A stretch of DNA of 64,000 bases from the NCBI RefSeq assembly GCF_044962685.1, contig NZ_JBBKTX010000019.1, positions 36,504 through 100,503 of the forward strand, read 5' to 3'. Below, piece by piece: positions 9,565-19,047 of the stretch. A program made the translations under genes and the position numbers. This stretch comes from Oceanobacter antarcticus (GTDB taxonomy: Bacteria > Pseudomonadota > Gammaproteobacteria > Pseudomonadales > Oceanobacteraceae). The notes under the pieces are model-generated. The model had not been told where the DNA came from, made no database searches, and was given only the letters and a program-made list of their open reading frames with translations. How positions within the stretch are numbered: the first letter of the stretch is position 1; the number at the start of each line of letters is the position of its first letter.

Positions 9565-12180
9565 TCACGCAACAATGGCGTGGTGAATCATATGATGAAT
9601 CATGGCCTTGAGTTTGGCCGGGCGCACCGGTTTGTTCATCAGCCGATAGCCCAACTCCCGCACTTCCTGTTTGAGTACGTTGGTGTAGTTGGCGGTAATC
9701 ATCAGTACCGGGGCATCCAGCCCCCGTTCTGAGCGCAGCCGTGCTACTACGTCCAGCCCGGTGACGCCGTTGTCGAGGTGATAGTCGGCAATAATAAGGT
9801 CGATATCGGCGTCCAGCTCTTGCTGTAATTCTTCGTAGCTTCGTACCGCCACAACATCAAACCCCCAACCACTGAGCAGAACGTCCATGGCGTGACAAAT
9901 GGAGGCTTCGTTATCCAGTACCAGTGCTCGCCGTCCCAGAAATTGCTGATTGCCCAACAGCGCCAACCCTGGCGTTGTTGCCTTGCGAGCCAGCTGGCGG
10001 CGTCCATAAGGCACCAGTACCGAGAAGCAGGAACCGGATCCCAAGGTAGACTGCACCCGGATGGGGTGACCCAGAATTCCGGACATCTTGTCGACAATCG
10101 CCAGCCCCAATCCCAGCCCCTTGTCGCGGGCGGTGTCTTTCTGGCTGCCACGATTGAATTCAAGAAAAATCTCTTCCAGCTTGTCTTCGGCAATGCCGTC
10201 GCCGGAGTCCCACACCTGGATTTCCAGCCCCTCTGTGCGCCGACGGCAGCCCAGCGTAATCTTGCCCTGCCGGGTGTAGCGTACCGAGTTGGTAAGGAAG
10301 TTGCGCAGGATTCGCGCTAACAACTGTGAGTCGGTCAGGATCACCGCCGAGGTAGCAATGTACTCAAACGCCAGACCGGAATCGGCCGCCAGGGTACGGT
10401 ATTCATTCGCCAGGTTGCCCAGCAGGTCACCGGCACGGAACGCGGTAATATCCGGTTTGACCACGCCCGCATCCAGTTTGGAAATATCCACCAGCGCCGC
10501 CAGCAGGCTCTCAACGTCTTCCAGTGAATAATTGAGCGAGAACACCAGTTGGCGTGTGCGTTCGTCGAGGTTGTGTTCCATCAACGAGGCACAAAACAGC
10601 CGAGCGGCATTCATCGGCTGCAGCAGGTCGTGGCTGGCGGCGGCGAGAAATTTGGTTTTACTGTGGTTGGCTTTTTCCGCTTCCTGCTTGGCATCACGCA
10701 GCCGCTGCTCCATTTGCACCCGCTCTTCGATTTCCTGACGCAGCTGACCGTTCAGCTCAGTCAGTTCCTTGGTGCGGTCTTCCACCCGTTGCTCCAGATG
10801 CTGATACGCTTGGGTGAGGGCTTCGGAGGTACGACGAATTTCAGTAATATCCTGAATCAGAACGTAAAATCCCTGCACTTCGCCGTTGGCGTCCTTTTCC
10901 GGTACATAATTTTTGACGACGTGGCGGATTTCGCCGTCGGGAGCCGGATCGGTAATTTCAAAGTTGACGCTGCGCCCACTGAGCGCCCGTTCGATATAGG
11001 GGCGCAAGCGCACCATCTGCTCGGGCTGGATAATATCTTCCATATGGCGGCCCAGAATGACCTCGCGCTCGTAACCGTACCAGGTTTCATAGGCACGATT
11101 GGAAAACACCATGGTGAGGTTTTTGTCGACATAACCAATCAGCGCCGGCACGGTGTCGGTAATCACCCGGACACGCTGTTCGCTTTCTGCCAGTGCTTTG
11201 ACAGCCCGGCTGCGTTCCGTAATGTCGGTGTAGGTGTTGACAAACTCGCCATCCGGCATCGGATGCGTGCGGATTTCCAGCACCCGACCATCGGACAGTA
11301 CTTGCTCCAGCTGTAAACAGGGTCTGCCCTGATCATCCCGCGACAAGGGGTTCAGATCGTCGACTTCGGTCAGCTGCATCAGGCGCGAGAAGCTGAAACC
11401 GCTCACCAGCGCGGTTTTGCTTAAGCCGGTCAACTCGGTAAAGCGGTGATTCCAGGTTTCCAGATTCTGGGCCTGATTGACCAGTACCACCCCCTGGGAA
11501 AGGTTATCGAGGGTATTTTGCAAGGTGCGGGATTTGGTTGCCAGCGCCCGCTCTCGTAATGCGCGCTCGTTTTCAATCAGGGCACTGATGTCCTTGTACA
11601 GCACCACCAGGCCGCCATCCCGAGTCGGACGCTCGCTGACATGCACCCAGGTGCCGCTGCGCATATGGAACACCTTGCCATCACCTGGCAAGGCACCATG
11701 ACCCGTGCTGACGGCTTCGCCATAATAACGATCAATCAGACGATGATGTTGCGACAGTTTGTGGATCTGCTGCTGATCCATGCCGGGAGAAATTTCGATT
11801 CCAGAGCTTTGCCAGAACTGGCTGAAACGGGAGTTAGCCAATACCAGCTTGCGGTCGGCGTCGTATAGTACAAAGGCATCGGAGATGCTTTCAATCGCCT
11901 GGCGCAGCAGGTCGTGGGCATTGGTTGCGGCGGCACTGGCCCGTACCAGTTCGACATTGGTGCTTTTGAGACTGTGCATCGCCTCATTCAGCGCTTCGGT
12001 GCGTTCTCTCACCTGTTCGGCCAGATAGACGGAATGCTTGAAGTTGTCGTAGGCGCCGTCTGAATTCTCTGGCCCGGCTTCAACCCGGTGCATCAACGCC
12101 CGGTTGATTTTTTCCAGGCGTCGATTCTTGTCTTCAAATTCAGCCAGTCGCCGTTTGAGATCATCGACCTCTGCGCTCAA
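9565..12180 (-). CDS. PAS-domain hybrid sensor histidine kinase (ErcS'-like)
   Basis: The 871-residue soluble protein begins with a coiled coil (about 1-85). It continues with three PAS domains (about 90-200, 215-330, 345-450), a second coiled coil (about 450-505) and a histidine kinase core with H517 in LAAASHDLLQPMNAARLF. ATPase boxes include GDGIAEDKLEEIF and DKGLGLGLAIVDK. A C-terminal receiver has D799 in LIIADYHLDNG. No membrane segment is visible. Its first codon overlaps the stop of the FIST gene by ATGA, so the two are translationally coupled and FIST may deliver the signal. The kinase and receiver closely resemble those of the ErcS-like kinase at 20570-22369. In Pseudomonas such kinases (ErcS, ErcS') take part in control of ethanol oxidation. 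Confidence 0.9.
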   Translation of the reverse strand: MSAEVDDLKRRLAEFEDKNRRLEKINRALMHRVEAGPENSDGAYDNFKHSVYLAEQVRERTEALNEAMHSLKSTNVELVRASAAATNAHDLLRQAIESISDAFVLYDADRKLVLANSRFSQFWQSSGIEISPGMDQQQIHKLSQHHRLIDRYYGEAVSTGHGALPGDGKVFHMRSGTWVHVSERPTRDGGLVVLYKDISALIENERALRERALATKSRTLQNTLDNLSQGVVLVNQAQNLETWNHRFTELTGLSKTALVSGFSFSRLMQLTEVDDLNPLSRDDQGRPCLQLEQVLSDGRVLEIRTHPMPDGEFVNTYTDITERSRAVKALAESEQRVRVITDTVPALIGYVDKNLTMVFSNRAYETWYGYEREVILGRHMEDIIQPEQMVRLRPYIERALSGRSVNFEITDPAPDGEIRHVVKNYVPEKDANGEVQGFYVLIQDITEIRRTSEALTQAYQHLEQRVEDRTKELTELNGQLRQEIEERVQMEQRLRDAKQEAEKANHSKTKFLAAASHDLLQPMNAARLFCASLMEHNLDERTRQLVFSLNYSLEDVESLLAALVDISKLDAGVVKPDITAFRAGDLLGNLANEYRTLAADSGLAFEYIATSAVILTDSQLLARILRNFLTNSVRYTRQGKITLGCRRRTEGLEIQVWDSGDGIAEDKLEEIFLEFNRGSQKDTARDKGLGLGLAIVDKMSGILGHPIRVQSTLGSGSCFSVLVPYGRRQLARKATTPGLALLGNQQFLGRRALVLDNEASICHAMDVLLSGWGFDVVAVRSYEELQQELDADIDLIIADYHLDNGVTGLDVVARLRSERGLDAPVLMITANYTNVLKQEVRELGYRLMNKPVRPAKLKAMIHHMIHHAIVA

Positions 12181-13337
12181 TAGTCAGCCCCTCCCAGCGC
12201 CACCCCAGTGAACGTCTGGTTTAAATGCATACCGTTAAACTGCTCACCATAGGTATTAAAGCCAATCACTTTATGGCGGGCAAACATGGCTGACGCGGAT
12301 GCCATCAGATCGAGATGATCCAGCTCCAGCCGCCTGAAGATACAATCGTAGCCCAGAATCAGCTGCGGTGTGCCAATTCGCTGGCTGATGTCTTCAAATA
12401 GCCCATCGAGCTGCGCCAGCATGTCGGCGGAACGCGAACGAGTCAGCACAATGCCGGTATCCACAGCGCAATAAAACGACAGGCTGTTATCCGGGTTCAC
12501 TTTCTGGATCGCGCGCGGGTAATAGCGTTCGCCAATTTTTACCGACAGCGGATTAAGGGCAAACACTTGCGGACTCAGCGTCTCCAGCGGTATATCCAGA
12601 ACCCGCGCATACTCCAGCGCTGCGGGTTCGGCGTTGATCTCAAACACCCGCCGTTCCAGTGGATCAGCATCGGTGACCACCAGCTTGTCTTCGGTTGGTA
12701 GCAGGTGATGAATACTGAAGGCTTCAAAATCAAAAGCGGTATTCACCAGTAACAGAATAGCGGCGTTGGTATGGAAACGGCCTTCGTAATACACATGGGT
12801 CTTGCTGTGACACATATCATCGGCGGCAGAACCACCGAGCAAAGGAATGCTGCCCAGATGGGCATTCAGCAGGCGCAACAGCCGTTCTTCTTCGACCGAA
12901 AGACCGTCCAGCAAGGTCAAAGCGAAGGTATTGCCCTTGATCGGCGCGACCTGACGCTCACGACAGCTGTCGAGCATCTGATGAATCAGCCCCTGGGCAT
13001 CCGAAAAACTGAAACGGGACAGATCCGACATCAGCGCCGACTGGACGGCAAACGACGATGCCGGAAAACCAATCGCGGTAATGCTGCCACTGCAATAACC
13101 AAACGGTGAAATTTCACCGGCCGTGGTACAACCGACCAGATCAATGCCGGAAAAACAGCCGCCGAGTGCTTTCGCCAGCGCATCAAAGTCAAAATCGTTG
13201 GAACAGAAAAACACCACCTGGCTCAGTTCGACATCAGACAAGGCCTGATACAGCTCTTGGGCCGCGATCTCAGGATCCTGATTGACGGAACAGGCGGTTT
13301 TAATACCATCGTACTGTTTTGGTTTTAATGCCAACAT
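12177..13337 (-). CDS. FIST-domain sensory protein
   Basis: This protein of about 386 residues carries FIST_N and FIST_C domains, e.g. VVFFCSNDFDFDALAKALG, DLVGCTTAGEISPFGY and LILGYDCIFRRLELD. FIST domains are predicted to bind small ligands such as amino acids and to work with signalling proteins. The ATG at 13337 is chosen because AGGGAG lies nine bases upstream. An earlier in-frame ATG at 13436 lacks a ribosome binding site. The stop overlaps the start of the hybrid kinase (ATGA), a coupling that argues for a common signalling complex. Upstream, at 13490, is a GACCCCGTAC sequence also found in variant form before other genes here. Confidence 0.88.
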   Translation of the reverse strand: MLALKPKQYDGIKTACSVNQDPEIAAQELYQALSDVELSQVVFFCSNDFDFDALAKALGGCFSGIDLVGCTTAGEISPFGYCSGSITAIGFPASSFAVQSALMSDLSRFSFSDAQGLIHQMLDSCRERQVAPIKGNTFALTLLDGLSVEEERLLRLLNAHLGSIPLLGGSAADDMCHSKTHVYYEGRFHTNAAILLLVNTAFDFEAFSIHHLLPTEDKLVVTDADPLERRVFEINAEPAALEYARVLDIPLETLSPQVFALNPLSVKIGERYYPRAIQKVNPDNSLSFYCAVDTGIVLTRSRSADMLAQLDGLFEDISQRIGTPQLILGYDCIFRRLELDHLDLMASASAMFARHKVIGFNTYGEQFNGMHLNQTFTGVALGGADY

Positions 13338-13575
13338 CGTTTCCACTCCCTGCTGGACGCCGTAGTCGCCGGATACCAGATCCGGATATAGCCCCGAAGA
13401 CCAGCACCCGCTAAAAACGGGCGTAACCATCATCAACTGCGGACAGTACGAGTTTACTTAACCGCAAAGAGCAGAAATATGCTACTTCCGACCCCGTACT
13501 ACTACCGATTGCAGAGGGATCAGACTGCTTGCCACAGTCCAGGACACGGATCAAAAAAACAGCCATAACCCAGTA

Positions 13576-13840
13576 GGGGACATCTATTTAATCCTGCACG
13601 ACTCTGCGCGAGTGTTGCCGGTGATCAGGGCAAGGCGGCGAATGCCGCGAAATGACGCGTCCTTTTCAAGTTCGCCAACACCGCTCTGGACGGCGGCAAC
13701 CCGCGCCCTCCGGGGGCTGCCGGATGATCTCGACTCTGTGTCGCCGACGTTTGACTTGACCCGTCAGGCCTGCAAGTCGGCTTCGTGATTCGACACCATC
13801 CGGTAGCCCAGAGTGAGCACCGGATTAAATAGATGTCCCC
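13576..13840 (-). mobile_element. MITE-like element, family A, copy 1 (265 bp)
   Basis: The element has perfect 19-bp terminal inverted repeats, GGGGACATCTATTTAATCC at the left and its complement at the right, and no transposase. It is in the opposite orientation to copies 2 and 3 and is more diverged from them. Flanks are AGTA on the left and TGTA on the right, a possible imperfect target duplication. It lies between the FIST gene promoter and the 3' end of the porin gene. Confidence 0.88.
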
Positions 13841-13853
13841 TGTAGCATTAACA

Positions 13854-13880
13854 GCAAAGGATGGCCAGGCCATCCCTTGC
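13854..13880. terminator. Possible terminator hairpin of the porin gene
   Basis: GGATGGCC and GGCCATCC form an 8-bp stem around one base, extended by GCAA/TTGC after a mismatch. It lies 85 bases beyond the porin stop. No T-run follows on either strand, so a terminator role is uncertain. Confidence 0.35.
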
Positions 13881-13964
13881 TGGTGCTATTTTACTGCGAT
13901 ATTACGACAAGCCAAGTCATGGCTGGACGGAGTTACAACTGACCGCATACTCGGACAGCCGCCA

Positions 13965-15083
13965 TCAGAATGTAACGACAGCACCCAGCGCCACAGTGGT
14001 GGTTTCAGCCGTTGCCGATTCGGCCTTGTCCCACTCGCCGACCAGAATCAGGTTGCTATTAACCGAGTGGAATACCGCCAAGGTTTTGTTTTTCAGATCC
14101 AGCTCCGCGCCGCCGTCTGTAGAGCCGCCATCGTTGTCGCCTTTGGACACAACCAAGCGCGTCGCACCCAGAGTGTAAGAAGCTTGCAACAGCTTGCCAT
14201 CCACTTCAGCGCTGTCAGCGGTCAGAATATTACCCAAACCTGCGGCACCCACACCTTCCGCAGTGAAACCGGAAGCCGTCAATGCAACACCCGCAAACTT
14301 CACGTTCAAGCCGTAAGAGACACCTTTCGAGGTCAGCGACGTTCCCGCTTCTTTGGATTCCTGATTCATGTAACCCAACCAGCCTTTGGCAGAACCACCG
14401 TCAAAATCCAGAGCGTAAGAGCCTTCGGCTTCGATACGCGGACGGCTTTCTTCAGATGCAGCAGAACGCTTGTTAGGATCCATCAAACCCACAGCCAGGT
14501 TAAAACCGCCCATCGCTGGCATACGGTAAGTAATCTGGGAATTGGGCATCGGGTACAAATAACCAGTGCCAATATTACCAAACGAGACGTTGCCGCCATC
14601 GTCGGTCACCGTCATGGTCTGACCAAACCCCAACAGCATTTCGTCACCAAAAATATTGGAGCGATTAAACAGACCAAAGTCTTTACCCACCAGTACCTGA
14701 CCAAAGTCACCGTCCACGGTGGCATACACCTGACGCGCATCGATCAGTGTTTCCGTACCGGCGTCTTCCGCGCCACGGTTCAGGTCAGTATCGCTGGTGC
14801 TGATCCACAAGGAAGAGCGGCCACCCACCGTCAAGCCCTCAATCTCTTTGCTGAAGTTGAAACCGATGTAGTTCGGCAGAAAGCCCATTTTTACGCGGGA
14901 TTGAGACACGTCATTAGCACCGTCAGCACTGCTGTCGCTATTGACGTAGAAAGTATTAAACAAACCATCCACAGAAAAGGTGGTCGCATCCTGGTCGTAC
15001 AGAGTGATAGCGGCAGATGCCTGCGCACTGATAGCCACAGCGGCCGCGATTGGCAGCAACTTGAAGATGTTATTATTTTTCAT
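13965..15083 (-). CDS. Outer-membrane porin
   Basis: This 372-residue precursor starts MKNNNIFKLLPIAAAVAISA with a signal peptide cleaved near AQASA. The mature part is rich in alternating polar/aromatic strands and glycine (GLTVGGRSSLWIS, YATVDGDFGQVLVGKDFGLF) and ends in phenylalanine, typical of a Gram-negative trimeric porin. The ATG at 15083 is used because it begins the signal peptide; a longer frame upstream reads through non-coding sequence. It is divergent from the NosR-like gene. In this setting it may admit alcohols or small substrates, which is inference. The antisense strand is also open over the whole gene but has no protein-like features. Confidence 0.92.
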   Translation of the reverse strand: MKNNNIFKLLPIAAAVAISAQASAAITLYDQDATTFSVDGLFNTFYVNSDSSADGANDVSQSRVKMGFLPNYIGFNFSKEIEGLTVGGRSSLWISTSDTDLNRGAEDAGTETLIDARQVYATVDGDFGQVLVGKDFGLFNRSNIFGDEMLLGFGQTMTVTDDGGNVSFGNIGTGYLYPMPNSQITYRMPAMGGFNLAVGLMDPNKRSAASEESRPRIEAEGSYALDFDGGSAKGWLGYMNQESKEAGTSLTSKGVSYGLNVKFAGVALTASGFTAEGVGAAGLGNILTADSAEVDGKLLQASYTLGATRLVVSKGDNDGGSTDGGAELDLKNKTLAVFHSVNSNLILVGEWDKAESATAETTTVALGAVVTF

Positions 15084-15557
15084 TTTGTATTGCCCTGATT
15101 GTGTTGTTTTTGTCGTACAGGGGTCAGTGACTCTGCTCCACTCCCTGACCACCGCTTTCGCAACGGGTCAGGAAAAAAAGATGGCTCAAGCCGATCAGAC
15201 CCGAGCCACCTGAAACAGGAACACTCTGAAGCGGTGCAGGACTGTCGCCCTGAACAACGTTTTCCACTATCCGTTGTCCTTGCATCCACAGCTATCATCC
15301 CTTCAACGGCAATCATGCCCCCTTTGGTTGCACATCATTGGTGCACAAAAATCCCGACGCCAAAGTCGTGACACCTACATCCTTGGTATTGGAAAAAAGT
15401 ACCAATCCGGTGACAACAAGGTTGCCTGTCACCCCGCCAGCGGGCGTCCTATGACGCTTTAGTAGGTTGCGACCAGATCCCAAAGAAGCATTGAGGATGA
15501 CGCCACGCCGCCTAGGATGAGAGCCATAGTCATAAAAATAATAATCAAGGAGTTCCC
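15084..15557. promoter_or_regulatory. Divergent promoter region, porin / NosR-like gene
   Basis: This 474-base gap has no credible gene. It holds two adjacent dyads upstream of the NosR-like gene: TTGGTA/TACCAA (15383-15405, 11-base loop) and GGTGACA/TGTCACC (15409-15433, 11-base loop), which could be operators. On the minus strand GACCCCTGTACGACA (15125-15111) lies just before the porin. AAGGAG precedes the NosR-like start. Confidence 0.5.
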
Positions 15558-17699
15558 ATGCGATCCTGGTCTGCGCACGTGCTGCTCTGGTTCTGTTTGT
15601 TGAGCCTTGCCAGTTTGCCGTCAGCCACCATGGCCAACGGGCAAGACGACCAAGCTGCACCGTCTGACACCCTCAATAGCATGATCCAGCAGCTGTTTCC
15701 CAAAGCAACCCGTATTGAGACAAAACAACAGGACTACCCGGTCTACCCGGTTTACCAGCTCAACGAGCTACTGGGTTACGCTTATGAATCCAGCGACATC
15801 AGCGATTTGCCAGGGTTTTCCGGCCGACCTATCCGACTGTTGATCGGTCTCAGTGCCACTGGCCGGTTTACCGGTATTCATATTCTCGAGCACCATGAGC
15901 CAGTGTTTTTACACGGTCTGGGGCCGGAGCCGCTGTATCAGTTTATTGGCCAGTATCAGGGCCGCTCACTCACTGAACACATCGTTATCGACAGTCACAA
16001 GGCGGGCGACGCAGCCACCGAGGGAGTGGTCTACTTTGACGGGGTATCCAAGGCCACCGTATCGGTGATTATTATTAACGACACGGTATTGTCTTCAGCG
16101 CTCAAGGTTGCCCGCCACAAGCTGGAAGGTTTTGCCCAGGCCGCCGCCGCACAACCCATCATGGACAAGTTTGAACCATTGAACTGGCAGCAATTACTCG
16201 ATCGCGGCTACGTCGGCCATTGGCGGCTTGAACTGGCAGATGCGGAACGCTCGCTGGGCACCGACCTCGGCAGCTACCCGTCACTGCGCGAGGCAGAACC
16301 GGGGGAAGCCTTTACCGAACTCTGGTACGCCTATATCAATGCGCCGTCCATTGGCCGCAACCTGTTGGGCGACGATGGTTTTGCCCGCCTGCAACAGCGG
16401 CTCAAACCGGGCCAGCAAGTACTGGCTGTGATGTCCAACGGGCTGTTCCCTCACGTACCTGAAGACTTCAAACCCGGTACGGTGCCTGGACGACTGGCGT
16501 TACAACAGAGTCAGCTGGCCGTTGAAATGCGCGATATGGATGTACTCGATCGTCATATTCAACTGGTCGCCGACGGCATACCTGCGTTCGACCAGGCCAA
16601 TCTGTTCCAGGTAGGAGGCAATGCCGGGTTTAATCCCGACGCCGACGCCGCCCTGATTCTGAATATGGAACTGCCACGTAATCATCTGATGATCGACCGG
16701 GCACATTTTGAAGTGCCGGTGACACTGCCCGCCGAGCTGTTTGAACAGCTCACGGTGGAAGACGAAACTCCTCGCCCACCCTTATGGGTTGGCCTCTGGC
16801 AGGATCGCTGGCTGTCCATCACCCTGGTCAGCATCAGCCTGATACTGCTGACCATTCTGTTTACCTGGCAGCGTTTTTTCACCCGTTTCCCACGTGCTGT
16901 GCACGGTTTCCGTTGGGGCTTTCTGGCGTTTACAGTCGGCTATCTCGGCTTTTATGCCCAGGGTCAGTTGTCGGTGGTCAACATCTACACTCTGCTGTTG
17001 AACATTTACGATGGCTTTAATATTGGTATTTTTCTGCTCGACCCGGTGATTTTTATCCTCTGGACGTACACTTTTGTCAGCCTGTTCATTTGGGGCCGAG
17101 GGCTGTTTTGTGGTTGGCTCTGCCCGTTTGGCGCGTTGCAGGAAATGGCTTCCTGGCTGGCCAAACGACTGGGCATCCGCCAACGCCGGATTGCCGAGCC
17201 GCTGCATCGCAAGCTGATTCTGATCAAATACCCGCTGCTGATCGGACTGCTGGGAACGGCTTTTTATTCACTGACGCTGGCAGAGCAACTGGCCGAAGTA
17301 GAGCCGTTCAAAACCAGCATTACGCTCTATTTCTACCGCTCTTGGCCCTTTGTGTTATACGCCGTCGCCTTGCTGGCCGCCGGGATGTTTGTTCACAAGT
17401 TCTACTGTCGCTACCTGTGCCCATTGGGTGCCGGTCTGGCCATTATTGGCAAGCTGCGGCGGCTGAACATGCTCGACCGGGTCGATCTCTGCGGCTCCCC
17501 TTGCCAGCTGTGCAAACGCCGTTGCGAGATCAATGCTATTCGTAACGATGGTGCCATCGATTACGACGAATGCATCCAGTGCCTGGAATGTGTGGTGATA
17601 CTGAGAGACGACGAGCAGTGTGTTGACAGCATCAGCGCGCGAAAAAAGGAGCGGCGGCAGGCCAAAGCCAGGTTACTGGCAACCGATGCGGCACAATAA
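15558..17699 (+). CDS. NosR/NirI-like membrane flavo-iron-sulfur protein
   Basis: This 713-residue protein has a signal peptide and a periplasmic FMN-binding domain (about 60-200; DGVSKATVS with T167 as possible FMN-linked threonine). About five membrane segments follow from residue 412 on. Two polyferredoxin-type motifs are CGWLCPFG (C518, C522) and CRYLCPLG (C617, C621). C-terminal cysteine clusters (CGSPCQLCKRRC and CIQCLECV) are suited to 4Fe-4S clusters. NosR donates electrons during nitrous oxide reduction, but no nos or nir gene is in the window. Here it sits among alcohol-oxidation regulators. It has an AAGGAG ribosome binding site. A redox or regulatory role in quinoprotein metabolism is inference. 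Confidence 0.88.
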   Translation: MRSWSAHVLLWFCLLSLASLPSATMANGQDDQAAPSDTLNSMIQQLFPKATRIETKQQDYPVYPVYQLNELLGYAYESSDISDLPGFSGRPIRLLIGLSATGRFTGIHILEHHEPVFLHGLGPEPLYQFIGQYQGRSLTEHIVIDSHKAGDAATEGVVYFDGVSKATVSVIIINDTVLSSALKVARHKLEGFAQAAAAQPIMDKFEPLNWQQLLDRGYVGHWRLELADAERSLGTDLGSYPSLREAEPGEAFTELWYAYINAPSIGRNLLGDDGFARLQQRLKPGQQVLAVMSNGLFPHVPEDFKPGTVPGRLALQQSQLAVEMRDMDVLDRHIQLVADGIPAFDQANLFQVGGNAGFNPDADAALILNMELPRNHLMIDRAHFEVPVTLPAELFEQLTVEDETPRPPLWVGLWQDRWLSITLVSISLILLTILFTWQRFFTRFPRAVHGFRWGFLAFTVGYLGFYAQGQLSVVNIYTLLLNIYDGFNIGIFLLDPVIFILWTYTFVSLFIWGRGLFCGWLCPFGALQEMASWLAKRLGIRQRRIAEPLHRKLILIKYPLLIGLLGTAFYSLTLAEQLAEVEPFKTSITLYFYRSWPFVLYAVALLAAGMFVHKFYCRYLCPLGAGLAIIGKLRRLNMLDRVDLCGSPCQLCKRRCEINAIRNDGAIDYDECIQCLECVVILRDDEQCVDSISARKKERRQAKARLLATDAAQ

Positions 17700-17789
17700 C
17701 AACATGAGCAAGCACAACCTGTGCGACCAGAATGATCGCAGCAGGTTACGCACACGTAAGGACAGCACACGTAAGAACGGCCAGGCCAG

Positions 17790-18779
17790 TTACAATAACC
17801 AGAACACTTCACCGTCGTAATGATAGCTCTGGCATTCGCTGCTGATGACATTACCGTTGTAACTGACATTGGCCGTGGAGTTGCTGACGCCAGTAAAACG
17901 ATTGTCAGACAGATTGATTTGCGCTGTCAGAGTATTGTCTAAGTTGAAGAGTTCGTTCATAAGCACGCGATAGTCGGCACTGAACTGGATTAGATCGCCA
18001 GACTGGCTGACAGGCTGAGGTTCAGGCATTTGCCAGTAACCCCAGTGGTCACCGACAAAATGGCCAGCATCCAGATCAATGACAAAAGGTGCGTAATCGT
18101 AACCGAGGCTCATCGGGTGACTGTCGTCATCACAGTCCGTGATCATAATGTCTGAGAACACCAGAGCCAGATGCTCGGTACTGCTCATATCCAACAAGTG
18201 ACGACTGACACTGGACAGTGTCAGTTGATAGTCGACCTGGCCTTCGTCATAGCTATCATCGTCTTCATCCTCATAAGTCACATTGGGATAAATGGCAATA
18301 CGGTATGTCAAGCCAGCACTGACCGGAAATATAATCACTTGATTACCACTCCACTCAAATGACAAGTCACCTGCTGGTTGAGCGTTATATTCCACCACCT
18401 CAAGCGCAATATCGCCAGAACTGCCTTGTAGAAACTCACTATGCAGGATCACACTGATATAACCGCTGGCCGGGGCGGTATGAAGATAGTAATGATGGTC
18501 CGGTTCATCGTAGTCAATTTCTTCATCATAAATGATCGAAGCTTGTACCAGGGTATTATGTGCAAGCTCCGTATTCTCACCATCGTAACTGGCGCTGCTC
18601 AAGGTCGGGTTGGTATCCTCCAGCAGCGGGGTGATGCCGGAAGAATCGCCACCATCGCCACCATCGCCGCTTGAGCCACTATTACTGTCGGCGCCAGAAG
18701 AACCGCCACAAGCGCTGAGCAGCAAAGAAAAAACAACAGCAGTAAACTGTAGGGGACATCTATTTAATCCGGTGCTCAC
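17790..18779 (-). CDS. Putative lipoprotein whose 5' end is split by a MITE
   Basis: The body of the gene encodes a signal peptide core with the lipobox LLSAC, a Gly/Ser/Asp-rich linker (GGSSGADSNSGSSGDGGDGG) and about 280 residues of unknown, acidic, beta-rich sequence (FEWSGNQVIIFPVSAGLTYRI). The original start is not in this reading frame's present 5' end. The first nine codons, from a GTG at 18779, are MITE sequence, while the original ATG and ribosome binding site lie beyond the element at 19031-19047. Removing the element and one TGTA copy restores MKARLQFTAVVFSLLLSAC, an ideal lipoprotein signal. The gene is probably inactive or weakly expressed from the GTG. No function was recognised. 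Confidence 0.75.
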   Translation of the reverse strand: MSTGLNRCPLQFTAVVFSLLLSACGGSSGADSNSGSSGDGGDGGDSSGITPLLEDTNPTLSSASYDGENTELAHNTLVQASIIYDEEIDYDEPDHHYYLHTAPASGYISVILHSEFLQGSSGDIALEVVEYNAQPAGDLSFEWSGNQVIIFPVSAGLTYRIAIYPNVTYEDEDDDSYDEGQVDYQLTLSSVSRHLLDMSSTEHLALVFSDIMITDCDDDSHPMSLGYDYAPFVIDLDAGHFVGDHWGYWQMPEPQPVSQSGDLIQFSADYRVLMNELFNLDNTLTAQINLSDNRFTGVSNSTANVSYNGNVISSECQSYHYDGEVFWLL

Positions 18780-19016
18780 TCTGGGCCACCGGATGGTTTC
18801 GAATCACGAAGCCGACTTGCAGGCCTGACGGGTCAAGTCAAAAGTCGGCGACACCGAGTCGAGATCATCCGGCAGCCCCCGAAGGGCGCGGGTTGCCGCC
18901 GTCCAGTGCGGTGTTGACGAATTTGAAAAGGACGCGTCATTTCGCTGCATTCGTCGCCTTGCCCTGAACAACGGCAACACTCGCGCAGAGCCGTGCAGGA
19001 TTAAATAGATGTCCCC
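18752..19016 (+). mobile_element. MITE-like element, family A, copy 2 (265 bp), inside a lipoprotein gene
   Basis: It has perfect 19-bp terminal inverted repeats and is flanked by a direct TGTA duplication (18748-18751 and 19017-19020). It differs from copy 3 at a single base that I can see, so both are recent insertions. Reading from the original ATG into the element meets TAA in the terminal repeat after ten codons. Confidence 0.93.
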
Positions 19017-19047
19017 TGTAGACGTGCTTTCATACAACAGACTCCTT
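19017..19047 (-). other. Displaced start codon and ribosome binding site of the lipoprotein gene
   Basis: ATG at 19033-19031 is followed by codons K-A-R-L before the element begins, and AAGGAG (19047-19042) sits eight bases upstream. With the MITE removed this joins in frame to the lipoprotein body. Confidence 0.85.

Noticed and set aside
13833..15098. A 421-codon open frame on the plus strand opposite the porin gene
   Set aside because: The minus strand encodes a complete porin with signal peptide and C-terminal Phe. The plus-strand product has no recognisable domain and atypical composition, so it is a shadow of codon bias.
15558..17699. A denitrification locus based on the NosR-like gene
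   Set aside because: No nosZ, nosD, nir or nor gene is present, so the label denitrification regulator would mislead.
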